DNA from: Charina bottae
Lineage: Eukaryota; Chordata; Lepidosauria; Squamata; Charinaidae
NCBI GenBank assembly: GCA_023362775.1
Contig: JALMGJ010000061.1
Span: forward strand, 1,002,001-1,066,000
Reading direction: 5' to 3'
DNA: 64,000 nt
This document shows, piece after piece, positions 35,094 through 48,094 of the stretch. The notes under the pieces were generated by a model, which worked only from the letters and a program-made list of their open reading frames with translations, was not told the DNA's origin and searched no databases. Every line of letters begins with the position of its first letter. Within the stretch, counting starts at the first letter, position 1. The position numbers and the translations under genes were made by a program.

Positions 35094-35749
35094 GAAGAAC
35101 GGATTTCCTTACTGAAATGAACAGTCGCCCACCTTGGCATGCTTCGCGCGTGTCCTTTCCACTCTTCTCTTCACCTGGGCTGGGCAAGCATCTATGCTCA
35201 GAAATCAGGAGCTGTCTGGTTTATTAGCCTGTAAGGTACGCCGGGGCCCTTTCAGGCTGAAGCAGTGCACAGATGCTCCAAATTAAAAAAAAAACCAGAT
35301 GCATTTCTGCATTCGAACCCCCTTGGTGCTTAAGGACGCGTAAATGCTCAGAGCTGACGTTGCAAACAGAGCTTGAAAATAATACATGGAAAAAGGCAAG
35401 GCACTCCTAGGGCTCCGCCCCCTTCCCTCCGATTGGACATTGGGGAAGCAGCGGCTGTTTGCCACACCAGGCATGGAGGCGCCCGCCTGTTTTTCCCATG
35501 GCAGCAGCAGGAGATGGATTGACCTTCTCTGAAACCCCTTCCCCGCCCATAGTTCACTGGACTTGTCTTTCATAATTGCCTGTTTGAAAAGGGAACAATA
35601 ACTCCTCTTTTCTTCTTCTAGTTGTTCCTACACCATTTGTTATAGAATGTAAAATTCAATTTAAAAATTAAAACCGTCTCTTTTAAAGATTTAGGAGCCC
35701 GGGTTGCTTCTCGAGTGGTCTTTATGAGTCAGGCAGCGCCTTCGACAGC

Positions 35750-36080
35750 CCAGGAGCTTGGCGGGCGAACGTGCCTACGTACGGGGCTTTGCAGCATAGC
35801 GAGAGCGGCGGCTGGGCAAGATGGCGGCGGACGGGGGAGCCGAGGCGGCGGGAGCTGCGACCGAAGAGCTGCTGCGGGAAGCGGGCGACTCGGAAGACGA
35901 AGGGGAGGACGGCGGGGGCGCCGAGGAGTTAGAGTCCGAGGAGTCCTCTGGAGACGGCGAAGATGAGGAGAAGGAGAACGAGGCCGAGATCCAGCGCCTT
36001 GAGGAGCAGGTGAGAGGCGGAGGGGCGGAGCTTCAGGCAGGTAGACAACGCCCACCCCTCCTTTCCGGCGGGGGGGGCGA
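35750..36080 (+). promoter_or_regulatory. SART3: CpG island and start region of SART3
   Basis: GC- and CpG-rich from about 35750 through exon 1. The ATG at 35821 lies in AAGATGGCGGC (35818-35828), a YY1-type element as at ISCU. No TATA box seen. Confidence 0.65.
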
Positions 36081-39000
36081 GAAAGGAAGCGGCTCCTTGA
36101 GCTGCATTAAAATCTGGGCTCAGCCTTGAGGGGCTGCGTAGAAATCAGAATGAACGGTGGAGAGGCTGACTTTAGCTTCCGGTTGTGTCTCTGCATGAGG
36201 CCCTGTTCTGTCCCCCGCCTGTTAGGGGGCGGTAAGGCTCGTTGCAACGTCTGCAGGGGTGCAACGAGTAGCCTTCTCCAAAGGAAGACAACTTTGCTGC
36301 ATTGGGGAGGCCACGTTCCGAGCAGGGATCCTGCCTTTCTAATAATTGGCACAGATTAAGGCAGAGCTACAGGTAGTCCCCTCTTAACGTCCACAATTAG
36401 GACCGGAATTTCGGTTGCTAAGCAAAGCGGTCATTAAGCAAATCCGACCCAATTTTATGACCTTTTTGCGGTGGGTGTTAAGCGAACCACGTGGTTGTTA
36501 GGTGAATCATGCAGTTCCCCGTTGATTTTGCTTGCCAGAAGCTGGCTGGAAAGTTCAAAAATGGCGATCATGTGACCACGGGATGCTGCGACGGTCATAA
36601 ATGTGAACTGGTTGCCAAGCACCCAAATCATGATCATGTGACCACAGTGACGCTGCAATGGTCGTAAGTGTGAGTTCCGGTCATAAGTCAGTTTTTTCAG
36701 CACCATCCTAAGTCCAAATCGTCACTAAATGAATGGTTGTTAAGCGAGGACTACCTGTATAATGACAGATTCTGCCTCATCTGAAGATCTGTAGCCGTGA
36801 CTCCAGTTGAGCCCACAGAGGCGGTTCCCATTTTTAAAGACAGGTCACTTCATTGCAGATTTCTGTTTGGGAATAATTCTGTCCCACATCAGGGACTCAT
36901 GCAGAGATGTAGCATGAAGGTGAATCTGTTCTTTGATTAGTTTCTTTGATTGCCATTCTCGTAGGGGGCACTCACGGCATTAGCACGTACTGAAGTCTGG
37001 AGCTGACTGTGCGTACATTGCTAGTAATAACATTCTGCTTTAGCTGTGTGAAATTTGTGTTTATACCTTTTTATCTTGTAGCAATTTATTTGGTGGATTT
37101 CTAATGCGTAAGATTCCACTGATAGTTACAGTTTAGGTAGGCAGCCTAAAAAGATTTCTTTTCATCTTGGTTCCACTCTGAGAGTTAAATAGTCCATAAG
37201 CTGCATATCTTTTCTGGTCTAACACTGGATTAGGGATTTCTAGTGCAAACCACAGCTCATGATCTGGTGCTTTGGGGCTATGACCATGAGACGTTTCCTG
37301 CTTGGAAATTATGCCTGACCCAGGAGAATTGGTGTCCTGTATAGGAAGCCCCGTACGATCTGTGTGTCTGTTTGTGTCATGAGCAAAATCTGTCAAAATC
37401 TCTGGATTGTGTTAGTAGCTTTCAGCTAGGATTCTGTGGAGCTGAATAAACCAATTACTGTTTCGACAATGGTTTTTAGCTATCCATCAATGCCTTTGAT
37501 TACAACTGTCATCTGGATCTGATAAAACTGCTGCATCAGGAAGGTGAATTAATCAGGCTTCGGAGAGCCCGCCAGAAGATGAGTGAACTCTTTCCCCTCA
37601 CTGAAGGTAGGTGAGGTTTTTTGCTCTTGCAGAAACTCAAATATTGATATACCTTGGGCTTTTTGCAAAACATAAATTGAGATTGAGTACTGAGTGATCA
37701 CCGGAAAATCTTGCTCCATAAATGAAGTTGTTAGATTTGTTACTGGTAAAATTTGCGAGTGAGAGGTTCTAACGTGTATTTTCAATTGGAGCATTTAATA
37801 AGAGTAACAGTTGGGTGGTTATATTTCCCATCTCCCTTGATGCTGTGGTCAAGTTTAAAAAAAAACTTTCCTGTTTGTCGTAGTGGCTCTGTTGCCAGTG
37901 AAAAGTTTGCATTCCTACCCTCCAAAGATGCCCAAAATACTTTCAATTTTTTATAGGGGATGAACAATACTGCTATAATATTTTTTGGGGGTATATACTA
38001 TATATAATTAATCAAATTTTGTGCTGACCGTGAGGTAGAATTGCTTGAAGACCTTAGCAGAAAAGCAGTTGGCGTGATCATTTTGTGATTAGACTTGCAT
38101 TCATGCTAGTTCCAGTTCTGATTGTCTCAGATAGTATATTCCTAAGTGAAAGTGTACAGTGATTTGTACCGCTGTGGGTCCTGTTAGATATGCAGGTGAT
38201 GCTGTTTCTTAACTAAGATGGTTCCTATGCCGTGGCTTTTGCTCAGTTCCCCAGATCAGGGAAGGAGGAAAGAAATTTAAAGTGGAGCAGCGTTCAAGGT
38301 CGGCTGATCCATCCAATCCCCAAAGAGTAGAAGCTTTCATGGCAAAATTTTTGTGCGGCTTTTAAATGAAAGCCGAAGTTTCTTAATTATGCTGCGTGTT
38401 TAATCTTTAGTTTTCAGGGTTGTATTAAAAATTGCAGCTTTGCTGTAATTTTGGTTAAAATTACTAGTGATCTACTTGTGGCACTTCACTGTCTTAATTT
38501 TAGCCAGATGTTTGGCGCCATCATGATGGAAATCAGGCAAAACTCCAGAGCACTTCAGATAATTATTTAGATTAAATTTGTTTTAAGAAAAGGTTTTGGC
38601 TTCTTCAGATGTAAGTGGAATGTAGCTCTGTGAACATCTGTTCAGAAGTGAGCCACGTTGAATTTGGTAGAATCTATATATAGACAAATGCAAATTTGAA
38701 TATGCCATGGTAATATGTTATTTAGAAATATCTTTTTTCCAGATTAAACTTTGGTAGCATTCTAACACCCTTCGGATATTGCTTCGTCCCATTTTGACAG
38801 AGATATGGCTAGACTGGCTGAAGGATGAAATTCGGATGGCTCCAGAAAACTCAGAGCGGGAAAAGATTTATGATCTCTTTGAGAGAGCTGTGAAAGACTA
38901 CATCTGTAAGTTTATTTTTAAATGGATGCTCCTTCAGGCATAGTCAACCTGCGTAGGGAATAACAAACAGAGATAAGCGACGACAAACTGGTAGATTCAA

Positions 39001-42000
39001 GATAAGAGGTTCTTCAAAGAAGCGATAGATTCAGGACTTACTTCAGCTTCCTTCCCCAAGAGAGCCCGAAAGTGATTGCACACCGTCTTGGCGTTACCTT
39101 CCAGGTCCTGAAATCTGGCTGGAGTACGCCCAGTACTCCATTGGTGGCATCGGCCAGGAGGGAGGCATAGAGAGGGTTCGCGTGATATTAGAACGGGCGC
39201 TGACAGCCGTTGGCCTCCATGTGACGAAAGGAACTGCCATTTGGGAGGCCTATCGGGAGTTTGAGAACGCCATCTTGGAAACTGTACGGGTAAGACCTGG
39301 CACGCTCCCCTGCCTGGAGTTTGGACTTAGGTCAGGTGGTGATTTCCCAAGGGGTGGGTGTGTTTTGTAGGAAGACAAGCAAACTACGGAGACCTCCGTC
39401 CTGGGCATTTGGAATGTCTTGCGAGGGGCCGGCCCAGGGCTCGCTCAGCAGGGCTTGCTCCTGGCCCAGAGCCAGGGGTTATTTTCATGCACGTGCATCT
39501 TTTAGCTGTTGTTGGAACGCCTCTGCAGGTGTTCCTCTTCTGCCGCTTACGACAAACGCTGATGCCTGCATTTTTTCCTCCCCTGGCAGCCGGCAGCTGG
39601 CAAAGTTCCCTCTCCTGAGCAGCAGCAGACTATCAAGGCGCAACTCGAGAAGATCCATGCGCTCTTTCGTCGGCAACTGGGGATCCCTCTGTTAGGTAAG
39701 GATCCCTGATCTCTCAACTGAAGGCCTGCCCCGAAATGCTTCGGCTTCTTGTTCCCCAACTCCAGCAGGAATCGGTGGCCGAGTTTTGCATGGGGCACTA
39801 AGCCAAAGCAGCGTCTTGGTGGCTTAAGGAGAGGGGTGGAATTCAGAGCCTGTGCCCCCCTTCGTGGCTGAGATGGGTCTGTCTCTCCTTCTGAAGATAT
39901 GGAAGCAGCCTATGCAGAATACGAAGCCTGGTCTGAGGCTCCCATCCAAGAAGGAGTGACCCAAAACTACACAAAGGCTTTGCAGCAGTTGCAGAAATAC
40001 AAGCCCTATGAAGAGGCCCTGGTAAGTGGCTTTCCCGTCAGCTGTAGCAGGCGGCTGCTTGCTTTCCCAGCCGGTGTCGCAAACCTCCTTTAAGGTGCTT
40101 CTTTTCGAATGACAGTGAGGTTACTTCAGCTCCGGGAATTGGTGTCTTGTCTTGGTTCTCGCGCTTGGGCTTCTAGCTTTTCTTCAAAAGGTATTTTTAG
40201 GATGGGTTTTTATGCAGGGAACACAGGGTGGCCATACTCTGGAAACTGCTGCCAGACTTGTCAGGGAAGGAGGAACAAAGAAAGTTGCTTTTAAGTTTGT
40301 GTTAAGTATGCTGTATCTAGATGGTATTCTTTCTCAGAACTTTCTGGGATTGTCTTCCTTTTTTTTTTTTTTTTGAGTTCTGCGCTGTGCAATTAAATGA
40401 AACCTCCTCTGCTCCCTAATGGTTCCTTTCCCATCTTCTACCTTCCTGAAAGAGCTTTCTTCCTCTCCTTTCATTCCAGCTAGTAGCTGAAACCCCAAAG
40501 CTGGCTGAATATCAGGCTTACATTGACTTTGAAATGAAGGCTGGGGATCCAGCTCGCATTCAGCTGATCTATGAGCGTGCCCTGGCTGAGAACTGCCTGG
40601 TGCCAGATCTCTGGGCCCGTTACACTCAGTACTTGGTAAGCCCCTCCGTCAGCAAGCGCCCTCCAGTCCCACGCCCTTCTGAGAAGGTGCTTCTCTTGGT
40701 CTGGTCAGCAGGGCCAGCGATGCATGTTAACGGGGTTTTTGTGTAATTCTTGTTAAAAGAACTTCAGAATGCTGCCCTCAGGAAATTCAGAGCTTTGGAG
40801 GGTAACGTAGATGTGCGTAAATGTTTCATCGCTGACTAATTCATTTGGGTTTTGCTAGCTCTGTAGAGGGATACCTGCCCAGTTGATGTAACCTTTGGCC
40901 ACTTCTCTGGCTTCTGAGATTTTAATAGAAGGGGCCTCCTTTCAGATGTCTTTTCTCTGCACAGTGCTCAAGGTCTCTCTGAGCAGAGATTCTCGTCTGC
41001 CGAAGGGCTATACCAGAATGCCACCTTCTGTGTTCTGTGGAATCAGAGGAAACAGCGGCCCTGGCTTTAAACCAGGGTCACGTGCTTCGTTTCGCAGGAT
41101 AGGCAGCTGAGGGCGAAGGAGCTGGTGCTTTTGGCCCACGAGCGAGCGGTGAGAAATTGCCCCTGGACGGTCAAGCTGTGGAACCAGTACCTCCTGGCCA
41201 TGGAGAGGCATCGCGTTGAGCATCAGGCGATCTCGGGTAGGACGAAGAGACTGTTGAGACGGGAACATGAAAACCTCCTTTTTTCCGAGGCTGGTGGGGA
41301 CTCTCTGCACCCCCTTGGAAGTCACGCAAGCAGGGGCGGGTTGTGAAATGCCCTGATCCAGTTTGCATGGTTTTCTCCACGCTGTGGGCTTCGTCAGGAG
41401 ACGTTGGTTGGTTTTTTGAGCCTGGCGCAACTCTGCCCGCCCCCAGTCCCTGTGCCGGGAAGGGAGAGGCTGCAGGCCTGTCCCTCTTCCTTTGAGGGCT
41501 CTGCCTGGCTCACGCTTAACATTCAAGGTTGGGGGGAGGGAACAGCTTAGGCCGCTGAAGCTGTGTTGACCCTTTGTTTTCCTTCCTCTGCGCTAGAAAA
41601 CTTTGAAAAGGCTTTGAATGCTGGCTTCATTCAGGCCACGGATTATGTGGAAATCTGGCAGGCGTACCTGGACTATCTTCGGAGAAGAGTGGACTTTACT
41701 CAAGGTGGCTACTGGTGGGGGAAGGGGCCAATCGCTGAGCAATCTTAGGCAGCCCCTGGTTTACCCCATGGCTGTATTCTTCCAAATAACCAGCAAGTAG
41801 TAGTTTTCTCTCTGGACAACATGGCCTGAAGGCTCTCCTGTAGAAGAAAACACCTTGCTTCTAGAAAGCTAGTACCCCAAGGAGAAGGCTGTGCGAGATT
41901 CCTGTCTGTGAGGGGGCAGGTCTGTGCTTGGGAGAGAGGGCCAGGATGTCCTGTGAAGCGAGAGGACAGACCAGCCAGCTTAGCGCCTCATCCGCCAGGT

Positions 42001-45000
42001 AGAGCTGTCTTTATTTCCTCAGCTTCCTTAGCGCTGAGTAGGACCTTGGCCCCTTCATCCTGGGAGAAGTCAGGTAAGGTCAGGTAATGAATTAATTTAA
42101 CTTAGTGCTGCTTTTATTGTGAGCCACGCCATGTTTGCAAAGTTAAGTTCTCCAAAGGCCGGGGTGTATGTCCTAGCAACAGGCGGACGCTAGAAAGGAG
42201 AGGTGGGAGACGGCCAAGGGTAGGAGAGGGAGACGGCCGACCGACAGGCCCGCGACGTCCCCTTCTGCTCTTTGATCTCCTGCTCAGGGTGCAGAGCGGC
42301 CGATTTTCCTGCTCTGCGGGGCCGGCCTAGTCAGGCTGCTTGGGTAGAAGCTCTCATGGGGACATTTGGCCTCGCGACGGGTTGCTTCTGAATGGTCTGG
42401 CTATCTGTCGCCTTGCTGTTTTTCAGACTCGAGCAAGGAGCTGGAAGAGCTCCGGTCGGCCTTTGCCCGCGCGCTGGAATATTTAAAGCAGGAAGTGGAA
42501 GAGCGTAGGTTGGCTTTTATTTAAAAATAATTGCAGTATATTTTTCTGCTGCATACAATAGCATCACGAGTCTCCTCTGGGGTCGTTCTCTTTTTCTTCC
42601 CTATCCCCATCGCGGCTCGCTCTCCGTCCTGGCCTGCCGCCGCTGCAGAGTTAAAACCTCTCTGAACCTTGGCTTGGGTCTGACGGGAGCCCCGCCGGGT
42701 TAGACCTCTGGCATCTGCGCCCCTCTTCCCTGAGACTCCCCGAGGGGCCCTGCTTCCGCTCTCGTAGTTCCTGAGCTCGGACCTCTTGGCCTGGGCAAAA
42801 GAAGCATCGTAGCCCAAACTCTTGGGGGTGGTCCAGGTTGAGGACACCTGCCTACGTAGGCCAACGTCTGCCTTCCAGCAGCAGCTTGGCAGATGCTTCT
42901 AGAATAGGGAGGTGCGAAGGGGTGCACCTCCTCTCCAGCCCCAGCACTGAGTATTTCGAGCTATGTTGCCTTTCAGCCCCGAGGCTGCCAAGGCTCCACT
43001 TAAGCCAGGCTTGCATTGCTTGTGCCTCTGTGCGTCAGACGGGCGGACCGGTGTGGTTTGCACAATCCCAGCTTTCCAGCAGAGGGCCTTTTGCAAAGGC
43101 TGTCTGCCCAAAACTGAGATTTAGTGCCATATTTGGGGCTGACATCCAGGTCTCTTCTCCAGTGCTTGGCATCTTTTTTTCTTGGAATTGCCAGGATAGA
43201 GACAGCTTGCCCAACGTCCCTGCTTTTTGTAGAAATAATTGTGGCTTAATTCTTCTTGCCTGCAGGGTTTAGCGAGAGCGGGGACCCTTCCTGTACTCTC
43301 ATGCAGACCTGGGCGAGGATCGAGGTGATCTTAACTCTGTTGCTTCGTTTTTATTTTCCCTTGGGGTGGGGGCACACGTGGATATCTTCAGATGATCTTA
43401 ATGCTGGCTGCTTCCACTCCCTAGGCTCGTTTGTGCAACAACATGCAGAAGGCACGGGAACTCTGGGATAGCATCATGACAAAAGGGAATGCAAAGTATG
43501 CCAACATGTGGTTGGAGTACTACAACCTGGAGCGGTAAGGGGGGGGGTCGTGGTGGGAGGGCCTGGGTCACCTCTCACTCACAGCCCGCCAGTCTTCCTC
43601 GCGGCCTGCCGTCGCCCGCGTAACCAGCTCTTTGCGCTTGGTGCGCTCCACGGCTTGGGAATGGCCAGGAACGGGCGCTCGGAGACGGCTGGAGGTGTGG
43701 GCTTGGTCAGGGCTCGTGGGGGGTTTCTGTGGGGAACACGCTCACGCACCCTCAGTGAGATGAGCTCTGAGGGATGGAGGGGGGGCATTCATCCTCACGG
43801 AACAAGGCAGTCCAGAAAGAATTCATTGCCAACCCCCCAGCTATGAATACAGCGTAGCCGTGGTTTGTTTGCTTCCGCGGTTTCATGCGCGCTCGTCTTT
43901 CACTCTCGCAGACTCACTGGGCCCAGCCAGGCATCTGGCCACAGAGCCTGATTATGTGGGGGGGGGGGGGGGGAGAGCCGCAGCTCCAGGGTGGCACGTG
44001 CTGTTTCCCCAGCAGCTTCCTTTCCCTAGCAGTCCCCCTCTTGGCTCAGCTGCGCCTCGTTGGCTGCTGACCGCCCCGTCTCTCTCCCCGCCCCTCCTCT
44101 TTGGCCGCAGGGCGCACGGCGATGCCCTGCACTGCAGGAAGGCTTTGCACCGGGCCGTGCAGTGCACCGTGGACTACCCGGAACACGTCTGCGAGGTGCT
44201 GCTCACTTCAGAAAGGATTGAAGGTGGGCAGCCCCGACTTCCTGCCCTGCTGCGGAAGCTGGTGTGGGTTTTGGAGCTCAGTCATACTGCACTAGTTTCT
44301 TCATCGGAGGCCTTTGTTCCTCACTGCTGCCCCCGAGCTTCCCTTCAGGTTCTCAGAATGCCTTCACCAGAAGAGAAACCCGCTCCGTTTAGGGTTTCCT
44401 CTTCCCGTGAGTGGACTAAGATTGGTGATTCACACAGAAATGTCCCTATTCAGAGTCCTTTTGAAGCGGAAAGCTGGTGGGACTCGCCGGCTGCCCTCCG
44501 TCGCCCTGAGCTCGCAGACTTGCTCTTTGTGAGTTGGGCCGGGTCCTGAGATCACCCCGAGAGTGGCCTCGCGAGAGCAGCCCCCGCCGTTCAGCAGGAT
44601 GGGCTGAGCCTTGAGGGCTGTTGAGAGGACGGGCGGGAGACTCGGCACCCTTTCCTGTTCTCCCACAGGCACTTTAGAAGACTGGGATGCAGCCGTTCAG
44701 AAGACGGAAAACCGGCTGGCTCGAGTTAATGAGCAGAGAGCCAAGGTCAGGGGCTTTTTTTAAAAACGAGAAATTCTGCTCTTGAAAGTCGAGGTGGAGT
44801 GGGGTCTCTGAGAGAGAGAGAGAGAGAGAGATTCTTAACCTGCCTTTTGAATGTCTCCTGCGGTTACGAGCAGAAAGACGGGGTGTAAATCTTAAAAACG
44901 ATGATGTGCCTGGCTGCTTCAGAGTTGGGGGCGCTGCGGGTGAAAGTGGTGGCTTTTAGCCCCCTTTGGAGGGATTCGGGGGTCTTCCCCCGGCTGTTGA

Positions 45001-48000
45001 TCAGCACAGTCCACAGACTTCCCCTGTGCCCTCCCTGCGCTCCCTCAAGAGGGGTGGCTCTGAATGGGCACAACTGTGCGCGGGCTCAGCAGCTGCAGCA
45101 GCGAAGGCGGGCTGTGCTCGTCCTGCAGGGAAAGGCCCGCGTCGGGGCTTCTGCTCAGGAGATGGTTTGGCCTTTTAGGTGGCGGAGAAGGAAGCTGCCC
45201 TCGCGAAGCAGGGGGAAGAGAGAGCGGAGCAGCGCAAGCAGGCCCGGGCGGAGAAGAGAGCCGTCAAGAAGCCCAAGAAGCCCAAAGCTGGAGTCAAGCG
45301 GAAAGCAGATGGCGACGGCGAATGGGGGCAGGAGGGGGAAGGTACTGGTGTCGTCGCCTCGGTAGTGCTCTGCTGCTGCTAGCTTTGGGGCTTGACCCAC
45401 CCAAGATTCTTCAGGGGCGAAAGGGAAACCGGAATTAGTGGGAGGAGGGAATCCTGTCCATAGCACCTGATTTGGGCTGACCTGACTTTCTCGTAAAATG
45501 TACTGAGGGTCTCATAATCCATCATAATGGATCAAGTTCCTGGGGTTCAGCTCCTAGTTGTATTAAGTGGTGCGGAAGCAGCCCGGCCAGCAGAGATCCC
45601 TCATCTCTGAAATGCCAGGGGAAGGGTTAGGATACAGGCAGAGGCCACTTTCCCGGGGGAGACAGCAGCACAGCTCCTTCCAGGACGTTTTTTTGCTGTG
45701 GATTTGTGGGTGGGACGTGGAGCTCCTCCCTTAAGGAAGACAGCCGTGAGAACACCTCTTCGTGTTCTTCGCATATTCGTCCTCTGTTGCAACAAGGCAC
45801 GTCTCGTAGCAACTTCTGAGCCCCTTAACGTTCCCCTGAACAGCCGAGCAGCCCGGCAAGAGGACTAAGGGCGGCGGCGATACACTGGCCGAAGGGGAGG
45901 CGGAGGAGATGGAGATGGAAACGGGGCTCTTCGGGAGAAACGTGCCTGCGAAAGCCGACGTCAGTCCAAAGGAAGAGGGGGCAGGTTCCAAGTGGAAAGA
46001 CGCCCCCAAGATTTTTCACGACAGCAACAAGGACAGCGTTACGGTCTTCGTCAGCAACCTCTCCTACAGCATGGCGGAGCCCGAGGCGAAACTGAAAGAT
46101 CTTTTTGCGAGCTGCGGGGAAGTGGTGGAAGTCCGCCCCATCTTCAGTAACAGGGGGACCTTCCGGGGCTACTGTTACGTGGAGTTTAAGGATGAGGACA
46201 CAGCTCTGCGAGCGCTTGCCCTGGACCGGAAAATCTTGGAGGGCAGGCCGATGTTTGTGTCTCCGTGCATTGACAAAAACAAAAACCCGGATTTCAAGGT
46301 GCGCCTCCTGCCGTGGCTAGTGGGGATCGGGGGAGGAAGGGTCAGCAGGCCCGGGAGAGTTTGGGTCCCGTGATCGTGCTCAGATTTCTTCCAGTCTGGG
46401 AACGTGCCCCCCACTTATAGGAGTGGAAACAGCTCCTGGTCCTGAACTCCACAGAACTCGGTGAGCCAGAAAGCCGTTTAATGGGAGCGCCAGTTGGAAG
46501 GGTGTCCTTGGGTCCCCACGTGTATAAAATAGATGCATAACTTCCTTTTAGAAACAAAGCCGAAGTAGAACGCTTGAGCCTTAAATGGAAAAACTGAAAT
46601 CCTGCATTGTTAAAAGAAACCCCAGGCTGAACGTAGAACAGTGTTTCTCAACCTTGGCTGCCTGAAGATGTGTGGACTTCAACTCCCAGAATTCCCCAGC
46701 CAGCAATTCTGGGAGTTGAAGTCCACACATCTTCAAGCGGCCAAAGTTGAGAAACACTGATACAGAACCACCCCTGTCCCCACCCCCACCCCAGAAAAAC
46801 CACACCGCAGGCTTGTGCTTGAGTGTCCTTCCTTGGCGTTCTTTGCTCTTCCTGCAGGTGTTCAAGTACAGCACTGCTCTGGAGAAACACAAGCTGTTTG
46901 TCTCCGGCCTGCCCTTTTCCTGCACGAAGGAGGAGTTGGAAGAGGTCTGCAAAGCTCATGGGAATGTGAAGGATATCCGGCTGGTCACCAACCGAGCTGG
47001 TAAACCCAAGGTATGCCAGCATGGCTGGCTGGGGAATTCCGGGACTTGAAGTCCACAGCTCTTAAAGTGGCCAAGGTTGAGAAACACTGAGGAATTTAGG
47101 ATGGGATGCTGGTCTTCCTAATATCAGATTGGACAACTGCGTTTGGAAGTTTGGAAAATGGATCCGGCGCAGGAGGAATCCGTAGCATAATATACTGAAC
47201 AGGCCGTGTGTTGTTTGTTTCTGCTCTTAGGGCTTGGCCTACGTGGAATTTGAGAATGAAGCACAGGCCTCCCAGGCGGTTCTGAAAATGGATGGCCTGA
47301 CTATCAAGGATCATGTCATTAAAGTTGCGATCAGCAACCCGCCGGCTCGAAGACTTCCCGACAAGCCCGAAGCGGTGGGGAAGCCGTCCCAAAGTCTGGG
47401 CCTCCGGCAGGTCTATGGCGGGTGAGTATTTTGAGTCCAGAACTCCAGAAGGAAGAATGAAAAGGTTTTTATCTGGCCTTATTTAAATGGAGGGTTTTTA
47501 TTTAACCTAAGCCTTTTTTTTTTTCCATTTTGGAAGTTTTCCGGCTGCTGGGAAATAAGTTGGGTTTTGTTTTATGTACTTAGTTTTTAGATTTACAGCT
47601 AGATTTTTGAAAAAAGATAATTATGTGGCACAGGTGAAAGACGGACACAGCCACAATGAAGCAAAAACATTTATTGCGAAACTGCTTGAGATTAACAAGG
47701 CAGTATGTGGATTGCCCAGAAGTAAGCCCCACATAGCTCAATGAGCTATAAAACTAGGATTGCGGTCTACTCTTTTTTTGAGAAACCATAGCTACTTTGG
47801 GGTTCTGGCTGCCTGCCCGTGCTTCATCACTCAACAATGTTTAGATTTTTGTCTTCCCCACGCATTAAGCAAGCGCCCTAAAGTTGCTGTGTCGTGATCT
47901 GTTCATTCAAAAGCCGAGGCAAGGGAAGAACCCAGCTGTCGATGGTCCCACGTGCCTTGCAGCGCCAAAGCGGCCCGGCAGCCAAGGCGGAGAACGGCGT

Positions 48001-48094
48001 GCTGCAGAACCCGCCGGCGACACCCTCCCCGTCTGCGGAGGAGCCCAAGAAGATGTCCAACGCGGACTTTGCCAGGCTGCTTCTGAACAAGTGA
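35821..48094 (+). CDS. SART3: SART3 (U4/U6 snRNP recycling factor, Prp24-like)
   Basis: Nuclear RNA-binding protein that re-anneals U4 and U6 snRNAs and recruits USP15/USP4. Nineteen exons: 35821-36009, 37480-37606, 38801-38905, 39105-39289, 39590-39695, 39897-40021, 40480-40635, 41098-41236, 41597-41704, 42427-42504, 43266-43324, 43425-43534, 44111-44223, 44669-44745, 45179-45341, 45844-46298, 46858-47010, 47231-47421, 47914-48094. All are GT-AG and phases join; the total is 2820 nt, 939 aa (human 963). Order: acidic N-terminus (1-60); HAT half-TPR repeats (about 70-550; for example EIWQAYLDYLRRRVDF and YANMWLEYYNLER, shared with human); basic Lys/Arg coiled region (about 555-610); RRM1 with VFVSNL (681-686) and RGYCYVEF (721-728); RRM2 with LFVSGL (778-783) and KGLAYVEF (816-823); C-terminal LSm-binding motif KKMSNADFARLLL. 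The acidic N-terminus is shorter than in human. MITEs sit in introns 1, 16 and 17. Confidence 0.97.
36370..36757. mobile_element. TA-type (Tc1/mariner-like) MITE, full copy
   Basis: Ends CAGGTAGTCC and GGACTACCTG are perfect 10-bp inverted repeats, flanked by TA on both sides (36368-36369 and 36758-36759). The inner sequence is rich in TTAAGC(A/G)AA and GGTCATAA motifs. In SART3 intron 1. No transposase. Confidence 0.88.
43958..43973. repeat. Poly-G run of 16
   Basis: Uninterrupted G run in SART3 intron 12. Confidence 0.9.
44811..44831. repeat. (GA)n microsatellite
   Basis: About ten GA units in SART3 intron 14. Confidence 0.85.
46639..46759. mobile_element. Palindromic hAT-type MITE in SART3 intron 16
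   Basis: CAGTGTTTCTCAACCTTGG to GTTGAGAAACACTG with long complementary arms. Flanks ACGTAGAA and ATACAGAA match only partly, so the target duplication is worn. Confidence 0.9.
47016..47089 (-). mobile_element. hAT-type MITE right half abutting a SART3 splice donor
   Basis: CCAGCATGGCTGGCTGGGG through GGTTGAGAAACACTG. The similarity begins 5-6 nt after the end of exon 17 (47010), directly behind GTATG of the donor. The left arm is absent. Confidence 0.85.
47700..47775. repeat. Degenerate interspersed repeat with AGTAAGCCCCA motif
   Basis: CAGAAGTAAGCCCCACATAGCTCAATGAGCTA ... TAGGATTGCGGTCTACT resembles a very common amniote repeat. In SART3 intron 18. Family not assigned. Confidence 0.35.

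Noticed and set aside
43860..44549. 229-codon frame overlapping SART3 exon 13
   Set aside because: It is out of frame with SART3 and spans intron sequence and a poly-G run; the real exon is 44111-44223.
45909..46373. Separate short gene with an RRM
   Set aside because: It is SART3 exon 16 read from an internal ATG and continuing into the intron.
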